23,148 bases of DNA from an uncultured Blautia sp. GTDB taxonomy: Bacteria > Bacillota > Clostridia > Lachnospirales > Lachnospiraceae. Positions 1-7,803 of the stretch are shown piece after piece. Both the position numbers and the translations under genes were made by a program. The notes below the pieces were generated by a model that made no database searches, was not told the DNA's origin, and was given only the letters and a program-made list of their open reading frames with translations. Location: contig CAMOXX010000018.1 in NCBI GenBank assembly GCA_946629475.1, forward strand, positions 1 through 23,148, in the 5' to 3' direction. Positions within the stretch are counted from its first letter, which is position 1; every line of letters begins with the position of its first letter.

Positions 1-50
1 ATCGGGAAAGCAGACAAGCAAAATGCACAAGTTATTTCGTGACAGTTCCT
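1..50 (+). repeat. Inverted repeat, left copy (at least 50 bp)
   Basis: These 50 bases are identical, as a reverse complement, to 1634-1683. The match stops exactly after base 50, but on the left it runs into the window edge, so the true repeat may be longer. The copy lies downstream of the esterase stop codon. Together the two copies enclose the esterase gene in opposite orientation. No transposase is visible. It could belong to a dispersed intergenic repeat family or be the end of a larger duplicated block. Confidence 0.9.
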
Positions 51-65
51 AACTGTTCAGAACAG
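42..65. repeat. Two overlapping palindromes at the repeat edge
   Basis: The first palindrome is ACAGTT-CCT-AACTGT (42-56). The second is CTGTTC-A-GAACAG (53-65). They sit between the esterase stop codon and the left inverted repeat and could form alternative hairpins in the esterase transcript. No run of T follows on the minus strand, so a classical intrinsic terminator is not supported. The 12-mer TAACTGTTCAGA (50-61) recurs at 4416-4427 (reverse strand) and 8733-8744. Confidence 0.75.
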
Positions 66-87
66 CCTGCACGGATTCCCGGCCCTA

Positions 88-1581
88 TCAGTTCTCGTAA
101 AATCTCATATCCCCCCAGGCCTTCATAAGCCCGGTTCTGTCAAGCTGTACGGTGCGGGTTTCCCTGTCATAGATCCTGACTGCCGAGTCCGGCCCGGTAA
201 ACCTGCCCCACTCTGCGTTCGGCTCGCCGGTCGTAATAAAGCGGACCCAGTCTCCGTGCATCTCATCCGCCATCTTGTTAAAAAGCTCTCTTGGCTCATT
301 ATCATACACAAAATGGCTGAACGGATGGTCCATTTTTACAAAAACAGACGGCATCTCAAACGCATGGGAAGCTTTCCAGCCTGATTCAATTCCGTTGTGC
401 GTCACCAGTTCAAATCTGTACATCCATACATCCGGCGTATGATCCTTCTGGTAATCAGCCAGCTTTACCGCGGGCATCTCAAACGCATAATCTGTGGCGA
501 AACGGATAAACGGATCTTCCTCCGCCTCTGCCGGATCCGCTTTTGCAGGATGATAATAATCTATGATTCCTGCAAGGCCTCCGGCATTGCCGTTCTTCTC
601 AAGCATCTCTGCCACCATCGTCCAGCTGTTGGGGAATCCGGTGTTCTCAGGATGAACAAACATTGTCCCTTCATGCCTGTTTGTCCCGATGATTACTTTT
701 ATTCCGGCAGCACTGCCGTTTCTGATTGCATCCAGCGGACGCTCCGGCATCAGGTCATCAATGACCGGCCCCGGCAGAAACATGCCCGGGTTCTTGTACT
801 GATGCTTCGCTGAGACGTATTCATGACCATACAGGAACATTCTCGGATCATCCTTGCGGAGTCTTTCAAGATCCTTCTCGGTCCAGCGCATTCCTTCCAG
901 GAAAAGGTCTATATTCTCCCTCGCGGTCTCATGTGTCATGATGCAGTTCGGCAGTCCGCTCTCGATGATCGCCTGCTGGAACGTACCCCTGACTCCCGGG
1001 CAGGCCAGCATGTTCACAACCGATGCGCCGCCAGCGGATTCACCGCCGATTGTGATGCGGTCCGGATCTCCTCCGAAAGCTTCGATATTATCATGGATCC
1101 AGTTCAGCGCAAGGATCTGGTCGGAAAGCCCGCAGTTGCTGTCGAGATCCTCACATCCCGGATAGGTTGTAAAATCATAAAAGCCCATGATATTGGTTCT
1201 GTAATTGAACGAGGCAAACACGATCCCGTCATTCGCAAACGCGTCCCCATGATAGAGGGTATCCGAAGAGCTTCCCGTGTTATAGCCTCCCCCGTAAATC
1301 CATACGAACACCGGGAGGTGATCCCCTTCAGCCGGCCTTTTGACGTTGACAGTCAGACAGTCCTCATCCCCCATTACCCTGCCTTCGTTGAGCTGGATGG
1401 GGCAGGGGCCGTATTCCTTCGCGTCAAAAACACCCTTCCATGGTTTTTTCGGCACCGATCTTTTCAGCCGCCTTTCGCCTACCGGCGCTTCCGCATAGGG
1501 GATGCCCAGGAATTCGATTCTGCCATCCCTTAAGTATCCCTGAACTTTTCCGCTTTTTGTATTTACAATATATTCCGACAT
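88..1581 (-). CDS. Type B carboxylesterase (alpha/beta hydrolase)
   Basis: A 497-residue cytoplasmic esterase with no signal peptide, at the usual length for the pNB-esterase/carboxylesterase type B family. Visible landmarks are the EDCLTVNV block (about 73-80), the oxyanion-loop YGGGY (96-100), the nucleophile elbow GESAGG with Ser182, the acidic triad member Glu304 in GTNRHEG, and His406 in KASHAFEMP. The start is ATG at 1581, preceded by AGGAGGGG at a good distance. The gene is last in the operon after the sugar symporter and glycosidase, and its start codon lies inside the 3' end of the glycosidase frame. In that context it probably removes acyl groups from imported plant-derived sugars or glycosides; the substrate is inferred, not shown. 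It is enclosed by the inverted repeats at 1-50 and 1634-1683. Confidence 0.93.
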   Translation of the reverse strand: MSEYIVNTKSGKVQGYLRDGRIEFLGIPYAEAPVGERRLKRSVPKKPWKGVFDAKEYGPCPIQLNEGRVMGDEDCLTVNVKRPAEGDHLPVFVWIYGGGYNTGSSSDTLYHGDAFANDGIVFASFNYRTNIMGFYDFTTYPGCEDLDSNCGLSDQILALNWIHDNIEAFGGDPDRITIGGESAGGASVVNMLACPGVRGTFQQAIIESGLPNCIMTHETARENIDLFLEGMRWTEKDLERLRKDDPRMFLYGHEYVSAKHQYKNPGMFLPGPVIDDLMPERPLDAIRNGSAAGIKVIIGTNRHEGTMFVHPENTGFPNSWTMVAEMLEKNGNAGGLAGIIDYYHPAKADPAEAEEDPFIRFATDYAFEMPAVKLADYQKDHTPDVWMYRFELVTHNGIESGWKASHAFEMPSVFVKMDHPFSHFVYDNEPRELFNKMADEMHGDWVRFITTGEPNAEWGRFTGPDSAVRIYDRETRTVQLDRTGLMKAWGDMRFYEN

Positions 1582-2912
1582 GTTTTCCCCTCCTGAGTCA
1601 CGTACAGATACTGCATTTTTTTAACCGTTCCTAAGGAACTGTCACGAAATAACTTGTGCATTTTGCTTGTCTGCTTTCCCGATTGCGGCGTCTGAAAGCC
1701 TCGTCGATGTAAGCTTTTTGTCAAAGTAATTCTTCCGAGCATTTCAAGGTCTGCCTCCGCCCCTGTCATTTCCTGTATGGCAAAGGCTCGTTTCCTCGGC
1801 CTGCAGCCATCCTCGGGGTCTGTAAAGATTCCGAAATAAACCTCCGTCAGGCCCCCGATCTGATTGTCCTCTATCCCTGCCCGCTTCAGCATGGCATTCT
1901 CATTCAAAAGTCTGAAGTTATGCAGAGTGCGCACATATGGCAGCTCTGATGCGATCTCAAGAAGCTTCTTATTGAACCGTGCATACTTTTCCTCAAGTTC
2001 AGGGTTCCCCAGGTCCGTAAAGCCGGTCTCTGTCAGAATAACCTGTTTGTGTCCGTCACCGTACTTTTTCATCACCTTGTAAGCCGCGTCATTAAAGCTC
2101 CTCCACAGGCTGTCCGGCTCGTCCACATTCAGGAACAGCTCCGCATCGCTATTTACCTCCCGGTTTGTAAAAACATATGGATGCCAGGCAGCGATGTCAA
2201 AATAGTCATCCGGATCGTCTGACCAGAATTCTCCCGAGCGTATCCGGCTGTAAACCTTATCAAAGGTCCAGGCAACCCCGTACATGACCGGAAGATAGTC
2301 CGGCATGTCCCCGCCAAGGCCGGGGGTTGACAGCGCAGGTGAGAATGAGGCGATCTTTGCCCCGGTTCCGGCTCTTCTGATCCCTTTTGCCGCAAAATAC
2401 ATCATGTCCACTGCAATATCAATCTTCTCATCCGCGGTAAAAGGTTCGCTCATGTCCGTATCCAGAAATCCGTCGGGATGGAGGAACGCATTCAGGTTCC
2501 ATTCATTGCCGACCTCCCAGATCGACACCTGCGGGAAGGTCCTGGCCATAGTATACCATGATTCCTCAAGCATGAGAAGCGCCTGCATATAAAGGCTGCC
2601 CTCCCGGAGACTGCGCTTCGGCATTGCATGTCCTGTTCTCTGTATGCATCCTTCAGGCAGAAACCATTCATGGCTCATTCCGGTCACTTCGATATCCAGC
2701 TCTTTTGCCCGGTCCAGAAGACGGGTGTGTTCCTCCACCGCTTTTTGATCGGGTGTGGAAGGATCTTTAAGTATCTCTGTCAGATGCATCCAGCTGCGGA
2801 ATGCATTGCAGCCCAGTCCCTTTACCAGGTCGAGATATGCCGCCGCGTCAATCCCCTGGTCTCTCTGCCGCTGAATCAACGGCTCTCCAATGCCGAAAAA
2901 TCGTCTGTCCAT
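1563..2912 (-). CDS. Clan GH-A type glycoside hydrolase with repeat-derived tail
   Basis: A 449-residue protein without signal peptide, so probably an intracellular glycosidase acting on sugars imported by its neighbour. Strand-4 and strand-7 glutamates typical of (beta/alpha)8 clan GH-A retaining enzymes are visible: WEVGNEWN (acid/base Glu137 after Asn136) and ILTETGF (candidate nucleophile Glu295), with AAWHPY (His244) between. The exact GH family and substrate cannot be named from the sequence alone. The start chosen is ATG at 2912, one base after the TAA of the upstream symporter gene, with AAAGGA upstream. A longer frame to 2960 would overlap the symporter. From about residue 396 the catalytic domain appears to end; residues 410-427 are encoded by the inverted repeat at 1634-1683. 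The frame then runs through a palindrome and ends 19 bases inside the esterase gene. The tail is basic and unlike the rest of the protein. Confidence 0.85.
   Translation of the reverse strand: MDRRFFGIGEPLIQRQRDQGIDAAAYLDLVKGLGCNAFRSWMHLTEILKDPSTPDQKAVEEHTRLLDRAKELDIEVTGMSHEWFLPEGCIQRTGHAMPKRSLREGSLYMQALLMLEESWYTMARTFPQVSIWEVGNEWNLNAFLHPDGFLDTDMSEPFTADEKIDIAVDMMYFAAKGIRRAGTGAKIASFSPALSTPGLGGDMPDYLPVMYGVAWTFDKVYSRIRSGEFWSDDPDDYFDIAAWHPYVFTNREVNSDAELFLNVDEPDSLWRSFNDAAYKVMKKYGDGHKQVILTETGFTDLGNPELEEKYARFNKKLLEIASELPYVRTLHNFRLLNENAMLKRAGIEDNQIGGLTEVYFGIFTDPEDGCRPRKRAFAIQEMTGAEADLEMLGRITLTKSLHRRGFQTPQSGKQTSKMHKLFRDSSLGTVKKMQYLYVTQEGKTCRNIL
1625..1644. repeat. Imperfect palindrome abutting the inner inverted repeat
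   Basis: Arms GTTCC and GGAAC around TAA, extended outward with one mismatch, lie next to the 1634-1683 repeat inside the glycosidase 3' end and just upstream of the esterase start. Its arms resemble the GTTC/GAAC arms of the palindromes at 42-65, 4412-4424 and 8734-8756. It could form a hairpin in the mRNA between the two cistrons. Confidence 0.6.
1634..1683 (-). repeat. Inverted repeat, right copy (50 bp)
   Basis: Perfect reverse complement of bases 1-50. This copy lies inside the 3' end of the glycosidase reading frame (residues about 410-427) and about 50 bases upstream of the esterase start codon. The pair encloses a segment of about 1.6 kb holding only the esterase. Recombination between the copies would invert the esterase, which is a possibility and not something the sequence shows. 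Confidence 0.9.
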
Positions 2913-2913
2913 T

Positions 2914-4329
2914 TTAATTGATTCCTTTTTTCTGTTCGAGCACCTTGATATCTCTCTCACAGTGATAGAAAAGCAGGAAGATCACGAACATCGCGCCTGC
3001 CATGATCGCCGGAACCCAGCCATAAAGGAACGTAACTGCTGTGGATACGCTCTGAGGCTGATGCATGCCCGCCTGATCCAGGGCTGCATCCATACCGGCC
3101 GCCGCAAGGACCCATCCGAAGATCGCCTGTCCCAGTCCAAGACCGATCTTCTGTGCCGCGGAGATTCCCGCGTTGCCCATACCAACTGTGTCAACTCCGG
3201 TCTTAAGCTTTCCATAAGTGACCGTATCAGCGACCATTCCAAGGGCCATACCGCCGGCAAGACCTACGCCCAGTCCCTTAAGCACATTGCTGATGATAAG
3301 AAGTACCGGAGCCGTAAACAGTCCCGATCCGACAAACCCGATCGCCATGACCAGCATTCCGAAGGTGTAAATCTTCTCTTTTGAGATTTTTGTCATCATA
3401 ACCGGGGTGACAAACATGATCGCGAACTGCGCGATGGAGATCGCGTTTGCCAGCAGGCTGTACTGTCCCATATCATAGAGTACGTACTGGCTGAAGAACA
3501 CGGTACCCATCGAGTAGAAGATGATGATTGTAAATACTACAAAGTTGCCGAGTGTCAGGAGCAGCCAGTACTTGTTTGACAGGAGGGCCTTGACTGTCTC
3601 CATTGTGTTTTCTTTCTTTTCCGGAGCCTTTTTTCCGACCGGAGCGTCTGGTGCAGCGCCGACCTTAACACGTTCCTTCGTATTAAAGACGCAGAACAGT
3701 GAGACAACTACCATGATCGCGCAGTAGATGGCGATGGTGATCGTGAAAGATCTCTGGGTGTAAATCGTGTTCTCGCTTTCGGTGAACTTTGTGAGCAGCA
3801 CAACGAATGTGGAGTTTACAAATACGTTTCCGAGTGTCTGGAATATCTGCTGGATGTTTCCAAGAAGCCCTCTCTCATAGGAGTCAGCCGTTACCAGGCC
3901 GACCATGGAATAAAACGGTACCAGCATGCCTGTCAGGCAGACCGCATTTGTGATATTATAGATAAGGAACACATAAACATATTTGACCGCATCCGGAAAT
4001 CCCTTAGGCACAAAGAACAGGAGCATTGTGGAGATCGCGAACGGAATCGTCATGCGGAGCAGCCAGACACGGGCTTTTCCCATTTTGGTATCGGTCTTAT
4101 CGACGATTCGTCCCATGACCAGATCGGAAATACCGTCAAAAATCTTTGAAACCGCGAGAATCGTTGCGATGATTCCGGCATTCAGGCCGGCGGCCGAAGT
4201 GAAATAAATCGTCAGGAATGATCCGATGATACCATTGATCATGTTGAAAGCAAATCCGCCCGAACCATAGGCCAGACGTTCGCCCCATCCAAGTTTTGCG
4301 TTAGGATCGTCATGTTTTGTAGTGAGCAT
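2914..4329 (-). CDS. GPH-family sugar:cation symporter (MFS superfamily)
   Basis: A 471-residue membrane transporter with about 12 hydrophobic helices and a cytoplasmic C-terminal tail, matching the glycoside-pentoside-hexuronide:cation symporter family (MelB/XylP type). The family loop signature is visible near the N-terminus: DGISDLVMGRIVDKTDTKMG followed by KARVW. The start is ATG at 4329, preceded by AAGGAGG. An in-frame extension to 4401 has no better ribosome site and reads through leader sequence. The gene is first in the operon and is followed one base later by the glycosidase, so the three genes probably form one transcript that imports and processes a glycoside or oligosaccharide. 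Substrate unknown. The divergent AraC-type gene is the likely regulator. Confidence 0.92.
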   Translation of the reverse strand: MLTTKHDDPNAKLGWGERLAYGSGGFAFNMINGIIGSFLTIYFTSAAGLNAGIIATILAVSKIFDGISDLVMGRIVDKTDTKMGKARVWLLRMTIPFAISTMLLFFVPKGFPDAVKYVYVFLIYNITNAVCLTGMLVPFYSMVGLVTADSYERGLLGNIQQIFQTLGNVFVNSTFVVLLTKFTESENTIYTQRSFTITIAIYCAIMVVVSLFCVFNTKERVKVGAAPDAPVGKKAPEKKENTMETVKALLSNKYWLLLTLGNFVVFTIIIFYSMGTVFFSQYVLYDMGQYSLLANAISIAQFAIMFVTPVMMTKISKEKIYTFGMLVMAIGFVGSGLFTAPVLLIISNVLKGLGVGLAGGMALGMVADTVTYGKLKTGVDTVGMGNAGISAAQKIGLGLGQAIFGWVLAAAGMDAALDQAGMHQPQSVSTAVTFLYGWVPAIMAGAMFVIFLLFYHCERDIKVLEQKKGIN

Positions 4330-4411
4330 TTTCTTTCCTCCTTGATTGTGTCCATTGTTTTCAGAGTTTACCAGTGCTTTTTGGGACGGGCTCAGCAGCA
4401 AGTGCTTCGCC

Positions 4412-4424
4412 CTGTTCTGAACAG
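4412..4424. repeat. Palindrome CTGTTC-T-GAACAG in symporter leader
   Basis: A perfect 6+1+6 palindrome about 85 bases upstream of the symporter start. With its flank it contains the reverse complement of TAACTGTTCAGA (4416-4427), the 12-mer also present at 50-61 and 8733-8744. If transcription starts near 4445, the palindrome lies in the 5' untranslated region and could act as a leader hairpin. A protein-binding site is the alternative. Confidence 0.7.
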
Positions 4425-4451
4425 TTACATCTTTTCTTGTTTTATGAACTT

Positions 4452-4486
4452 ATGATACCCGATAAGGAGGATCGTTAATATCGTTA
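4452..4486 (-). promoter_or_regulatory. Candidate regulated promoter of the glycoside operon
   Basis: On the minus strand a -10-like TATCAT (4452-4457) and a weak -35-like TTAACG (4473-4478) are separated by 15 bases, shorter than ideal, as is common at activator-dependent promoters. A direct repeat of ATCGTTA (4471-4477 and 4480-4486, period 9) overlaps the -35 region and is a candidate activator site for the divergent AraC-type protein. An alternative is TTGCAA/CAAAAT with 17 bases between, further upstream. No transcript data are available. Confidence 0.35.
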
Positions 4487-4571
4487 TTTTGTCATTTTTA
4501 CATATATATTGCAAATGCAGCGCCAAAAATCCTGAGCCCACTCTGGCTTGCAGGTGGAAGAATCATTTTAT

Positions 4572-4588
4572 AAGGAGGCCCTGATTTG
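4572..4588 (+). promoter_or_regulatory. Ribosome binding site deciding a TTG start
   Basis: AAGGAGG at 4572-4578 lies seven bases upstream of TTG at 4586. No ATG in the same frame has a comparable site, so the AraC-family gene is taken to start with TTG. Confidence 0.8.
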
Positions 4589-5788
4589 AACATCGAAATT
4601 TTCCGCACCTTATCAAGCGTGACCCGCGTCGACCTTGTGATCGAAGCCGGCAATGAAAAGCTCTTCCTCTGTACGGATTCCACCGGATTGAATCCTCTCA
4701 GTCATTCCGGCCCGCTTCGGCAGACGCTGAAATCCGGAGCGCTGTCTCAAACGGTTCCATTCCTCATGCAGGATGCGTTCCACTGCTTTTACGCAGCATT
4801 CCAGGCGGATGAGCTGTTCATCTTTATGGGGCCGATGTGCCATGAGCGCCTGACTCATATTACCAGGCGCCAGATGTTCAAAAGCTATGGAATTGAGGCG
4901 GACGGACTTCCCGAACTGCCGGCCTTTTCCCTGCCTGAGATGGTGAATATGATCCGGCTTGCCTGTCATCTGGCAGGCAAAGAGCTTCCCCAGGCTGATC
5001 TGTTAAAACAGAACAATATCTTTTCAGACGATCCAATGAATACCCGTAAAGATCAGACCCGGCTTCTTCTGCGGGAAGAAGAGGAGGATGATGACAATGC
5101 TTTCCGGCACAGCTATCACGAAGAGCTTCTGCTTCTTCAGGCTGTAAAAGAAGGCAACGGAAAAGAAGCAGTCCGTCTTTCGGAAGAAATGGACCGCGAC
5201 AGCGGCAGGCTTTCCGCAAGAGATCTGCAGCATCGTAAAAACATGGCTATCGTCGGGATTACCCTCTGCTCCAGGGCTGCCATAGAAGGCGGAATCACGC
5301 CGGAAGCGGCATACAGGCTCAGCGGTTATTATATCCGCAAATGTGATGCGGCGCAGGATGCAGCACTGATGCTGAAATACCGCAACCAGGCCATCAGGGA
5401 GCTGGCCGATTACGTTCTCGAAAAGCAGAAGCTTGCCCGTTATTCCGGCTACACCGAACAGTGCAGGGACTATGTCCGCAGGCATTACCGCGAAAAAATA
5501 TATCTGCAGGACATCGCGGACTCGCTTGGGATCAGCCCTTCCTACCTGTCCCGGCTTTTCAAAAAGGAAACCGGACAGTGCCTTCAGGATTATATAAACG
5601 AAGAGCGTGTCTACCGCGCAGCAAATCTGCTGCAGTTTTCGGATCTGCCGATTCCCGAGATTGCCCAGTATGTGCATTTTCCAAGCCAGAGCTACTTTGG
5701 CAGCATTTTCAAAAAGCTGAAAGGCATGACGCCCAAAGAGTACCGTGACCGGTTTAAAACCCCGGCCTTCGGGAAAACCGGCAGATAG
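4586..5788 (+). CDS. AraC/XylS-family transcription regulator
   Basis: A 400-residue cytoplasmic regulator. The last 100 or so residues form a standard AraC-type double helix-turn-helix: LQDIADSLGISPSYLSRLF (first recognition unit) and IPEIAQYVHFPSQSYFGSIF (second), closing with the typical GMTPKEYRDRF. The first 280 residues are not a recognisable cupin/AraC arabinose-binding domain; they may form a ligand-sensing fold of their own followed by a helical linker. The start is TTG at 4586 with AAGGAGG. The gene is divergent from the symporter-glycosidase-esterase operon across about 256 bases, the usual arrangement for a local sugar-responsive activator. The inducer is unknown. Confidence 0.9.
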   Translation: MNIEIFRTLSSVTRVDLVIEAGNEKLFLCTDSTGLNPLSHSGPLRQTLKSGALSQTVPFLMQDAFHCFYAAFQADELFIFMGPMCHERLTHITRRQMFKSYGIEADGLPELPAFSLPEMVNMIRLACHLAGKELPQADLLKQNNIFSDDPMNTRKDQTRLLLREEEEDDDNAFRHSYHEELLLLQAVKEGNGKEAVRLSEEMDRDSGRLSARDLQHRKNMAIVGITLCSRAAIEGGITPEAAYRLSGYYIRKCDAAQDAALMLKYRNQAIRELADYVLEKQKLARYSGYTEQCRDYVRRHYREKIYLQDIADSLGISPSYLSRLFKKETGQCLQDYINEERVYRAANLLQFSDLPIPEIAQYVHFPSQSYFGSIFKKLKGMTPKEYRDRFKTPAFGKTGR

Positions 5789-5832
5789 CTTCATCCACAG
5801 CCATACATCCGCAGCTATACAATATTTTTCTG

Positions 5833-5860
5833 TTGACAAACCTCCGAAATATGATATACT
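5833..5860 (+). promoter_or_regulatory. Strong sigma-A-type promoter for the symporter gene
   Basis: TTGACA (5833-5838) and TATACT (5855-5860) are separated by 16 bases. Downstream in the leader are an 8-base direct repeat AAGTGTTA (5884-5891 and 5899-5906, period 15) and two GTTTAA units (5871-5876 and 5879-5884), which could be an operator. The ribosome site AGGAGGG (5923-5929) precedes ATG 5939. Confidence 0.75.
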
Positions 5861-5938
5861 GAACAGCGTAGTTTAATGGTTTAAAGTGTTACGCTTTTAA
5901 GTGTTAAAGTTTGTGTTTATTTAGGAGGGCCCTGCTTT

Positions 5939-7477
5939 ATGGCTGTCAAACTGATTCTTCTGGTTGCTTTTTTTGCGGTGATGATCCTGGTTGGTGTGAG
6001 AACCAGCAAAATGGCCGGTTCTGTCGACGGATTTGTTCTCGGCGGGCGGAATGTCGGCCCGTGGCTCACCGCGTTTGCCTACGGTACATCCTATTTTTCC
6101 GCCGTTGTGTTTGTCGGCTATGCCGGGCAGTTCGGCTGGAAGTACGGCATCTCGACTACCTGGGTCGGCATCGGGAACGCCTTTTTAGGAAGCCTTCTTG
6201 CCTGGGTCGTGCTTGGCAGAAGAACAAGAATTATGACTCACTCGCTGAAGGCGGCAACCATGCCCGATTTCTTCGGAAAACGTTTTGACAGCAATGCGCT
6301 GCGGATCGCCGCTTCTGTCATCTCCTTTGTTTTTCTGATCCCCTACACGGCCTCCCTGTACAACGGCCTCTCCAATCTTTTTGGAATGTCCTTCAACATT
6401 GACTACAAGGTCTGCGTCATTCTGATGGCAACCCTCACCGGTGTATACGTCATTCTCGGCGGCTACATGGCCACAGCGGTCAACGACTTTATCCAGGGCA
6501 TTATTATGATTTTCGGAATCATCGCCGTGATCGTCGCGGTCATCGCAGGCCAGGGCGGCTTTATCGGGGCGATCGGAAAACTGGCGCAGTTTGAATCCGA
6601 CAATCCCGTCACCCTTGGACAGCCAGGTGTATTTACATCCTTTTTTGGCCCCGATCCCTTAAATCTTCTGGGAGTCGTGATCCTGACTTCTCTCGGAACA
6701 TGGGGACTTCCGCAGATGGTACACAAATTCTACACGATCAAGAACGAGAAGGCTGTCCAGACCGGAACCGTCATCTCCACCATCTTCGCAGTTATTATCG
6801 CGGGCGGATGCTACTTCCTCGGCGGTTTCGGACGGCTTTTTGACTCTCCGGCCATCTACAAAGCAGACGGAAGCGTCGCCTATGATGCCATCATCCCGGC
6901 CATGCTCTCCACCCTGCCGGATATCCTGATCGGTATCGTTGTCATCCTCGTGCTTTCCGCCTCCATGTCAACGCTCTCCTCCCTGGTCCTGACTTCCAGT
7001 TCAACGCTGACGCTGGACCTCATCAAGGGGAACATCGTAAAGGATATGAAGGAAAAACAGCAGCTCCTGATTATGCGGGTGCTGATCGTCTTCTTCATTG
7101 CAGTTTCAGTCATCCTGGCGCTCAATCCGCCGACCTTCATCGCTCAGCTCATGGGTATTTCGTGGGGCGCTCTGGCCGGTGCGTTCCTTGCTCCGTTCCT
7201 CTACGGTCTGTTCTGGAAGGGAACTACCAGGTTATCCGTCTGGGCCAGCTTTATCGCCGGAGTCGGCATTACGGTTCTGAACATGTTTATTAAATTTATC
7301 GCTTCCCCGATCAATGCCGGAGCGGCAGCGATGATTGCCGGACTTGTGGTGGTGCCCGTAGTCAGCCTGTTAACGCCCAAGATGAACCGCCAGAAGGTGG
7401 ATCGTCTGTTCGAGTGCTACGACGAGCAGGTTGAGGTGCGCCGTAAAGTCGCCCTTCCCGAAAAAGAAGAGGACTGA
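5939..7477 (+). CDS. Sodium:solute symporter (SSS family)
   Basis: A 512-residue polytopic membrane protein with about 13 predicted helices, the usual length and helix number for the SSS family (PutP/PanF type). Family-like landmarks include the N-terminal VDGFVLGGRNVGPWLTAFAY stretch just after helix 1, with a Gly/Ser-rich segment after it, and the conserved GGYMATAVNDFIQG segment near residues 175-190. It should use the sodium gradient to import a small organic solute; nothing in the sequence fixes the substrate. Start ATG 5939 has AGGAGGG nine bases upstream. It has its own strong promoter and sits between the AraC gene and a DUF1858 gene that again has its own promoter, so it may be monocistronic. 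Confidence 0.92.
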   Translation: MAVKLILLVAFFAVMILVGVRTSKMAGSVDGFVLGGRNVGPWLTAFAYGTSYFSAVVFVGYAGQFGWKYGISTTWVGIGNAFLGSLLAWVVLGRRTRIMTHSLKAATMPDFFGKRFDSNALRIAASVISFVFLIPYTASLYNGLSNLFGMSFNIDYKVCVILMATLTGVYVILGGYMATAVNDFIQGIIMIFGIIAVIVAVIAGQGGFIGAIGKLAQFESDNPVTLGQPGVFTSFFGPDPLNLLGVVILTSLGTWGLPQMVHKFYTIKNEKAVQTGTVISTIFAVIIAGGCYFLGGFGRLFDSPAIYKADGSVAYDAIIPAMLSTLPDILIGIVVILVLSASMSTLSSLVLTSSSTLTLDLIKGNIVKDMKEKQQLLIMRVLIVFFIAVSVILALNPPTFIAQLMGISWGALAGAFLAPFLYGLFWKGTTRLSVWASFIAGVGITVLNMFIKFIASPINAGAAAMIAGLVVVPVVSLLTPKMNRQKVDRLFECYDEQVEVRRKVALPEKEED

Positions 7478-7486
7478 ATTGGTGCC

Positions 7487-7515
7487 TTGACACTTGTCAG
7501 ACTTTATGATAGAAT
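7487..7515 (+). promoter_or_regulatory. Promoter for the DUF1858/exonuclease pair
   Basis: TTGACA (7487-7492) and TAGAAT (7510-7515) are 17 bases apart. The -35 overlaps a small palindrome TGACA-CT-TGTCA (7488-7499) that could be an operator. The promoter lies 10 bases after the symporter stop codon; no terminator is visible between them. Confidence 0.65.
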
Positions 7516-7573
7516 TCCCTTTGATTATGGGCCGGGAATCTGCCCGAAAGTTTAATCATCAGGAGGAATTATC

Positions 7574-7786
7574 ATGGAAATCACAAAAAAGACCACAATG
7601 GGTGAGATGCTGAACTACGACAGCGGCATCGCTTATGTACTGATGCAGGCCGGAATGCACTGTGTCGGCTGTCCTTCTTCCATCATGGAATCTCTTGAGG
7701 AAGCCTGCATGGTTCATGGCCTTGATTCTGACGAGGTTCTCGCTTCCATCAACGAGTATCTGGCTTCCAGAAAACAGGAGGCATAA
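7574..7786 (+). CDS. DUF1858 small redox-disulfide protein
   Basis: A 70-residue protein made of a single DUF1858 domain, the hybrid-cluster-associated redox disulfide type. The family's cysteine pair is present in MHCVGCPSS (Cys30 and Cys33), and the N-terminal strand-helix pattern and C-terminal helix (EVLASINEYLAS) fit the compact fold. The molecular partner is not known for most members. Start ATG 7574 is preceded by AGGAGG at 7561-7566. It has its own promoter and is followed after 17 bases by the exonuclease-like gene, with no terminator between, so the two are probably cotranscribed. Confidence 0.88.
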   Translation: MEITKKTTMGEMLNYDSGIAYVLMQAGMHCVGCPSSIMESLEEACMVHGLDSDEVLASINEYLASRKQEA

Positions 7787-7803
7787 ACAAAAGAGATTCC
7801 GGG

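Noticed and set aside
823..1533. Open frame of 236 codons on the plus strand opposite the esterase
   Set aside because: Antisense to a gene with an intact catalytic triad; composition and lack of a ribosome site mark it as a shadow.
1..1683. A transposon with terminal inverted repeats carrying the esterase
   Set aside because: The repeats are perfect and inverted, but there is no transposase or clear target-site duplication, and the left end is cut off. Recorded only as a repeat pair.
4330..4401. Longer N-terminus for the GPH symporter
   Set aside because: The extension is not membrane-like, reads through leader sequence next to a palindrome, and ATG 4329 has an excellent AAGGAGG.
5766..5830. 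Possible terminator after the AraC gene (ATAGCT and AGCTAT followed by a T run)
   Set aside because: The stem is only 6 bp with a loop of about 22 bases; too weak to call.
5024..5839. Open frame of 271 codons on the minus strand opposite the AraC gene
   Set aside because: Antisense shadow of a gene with an obvious AraC domain; no ribosome site.
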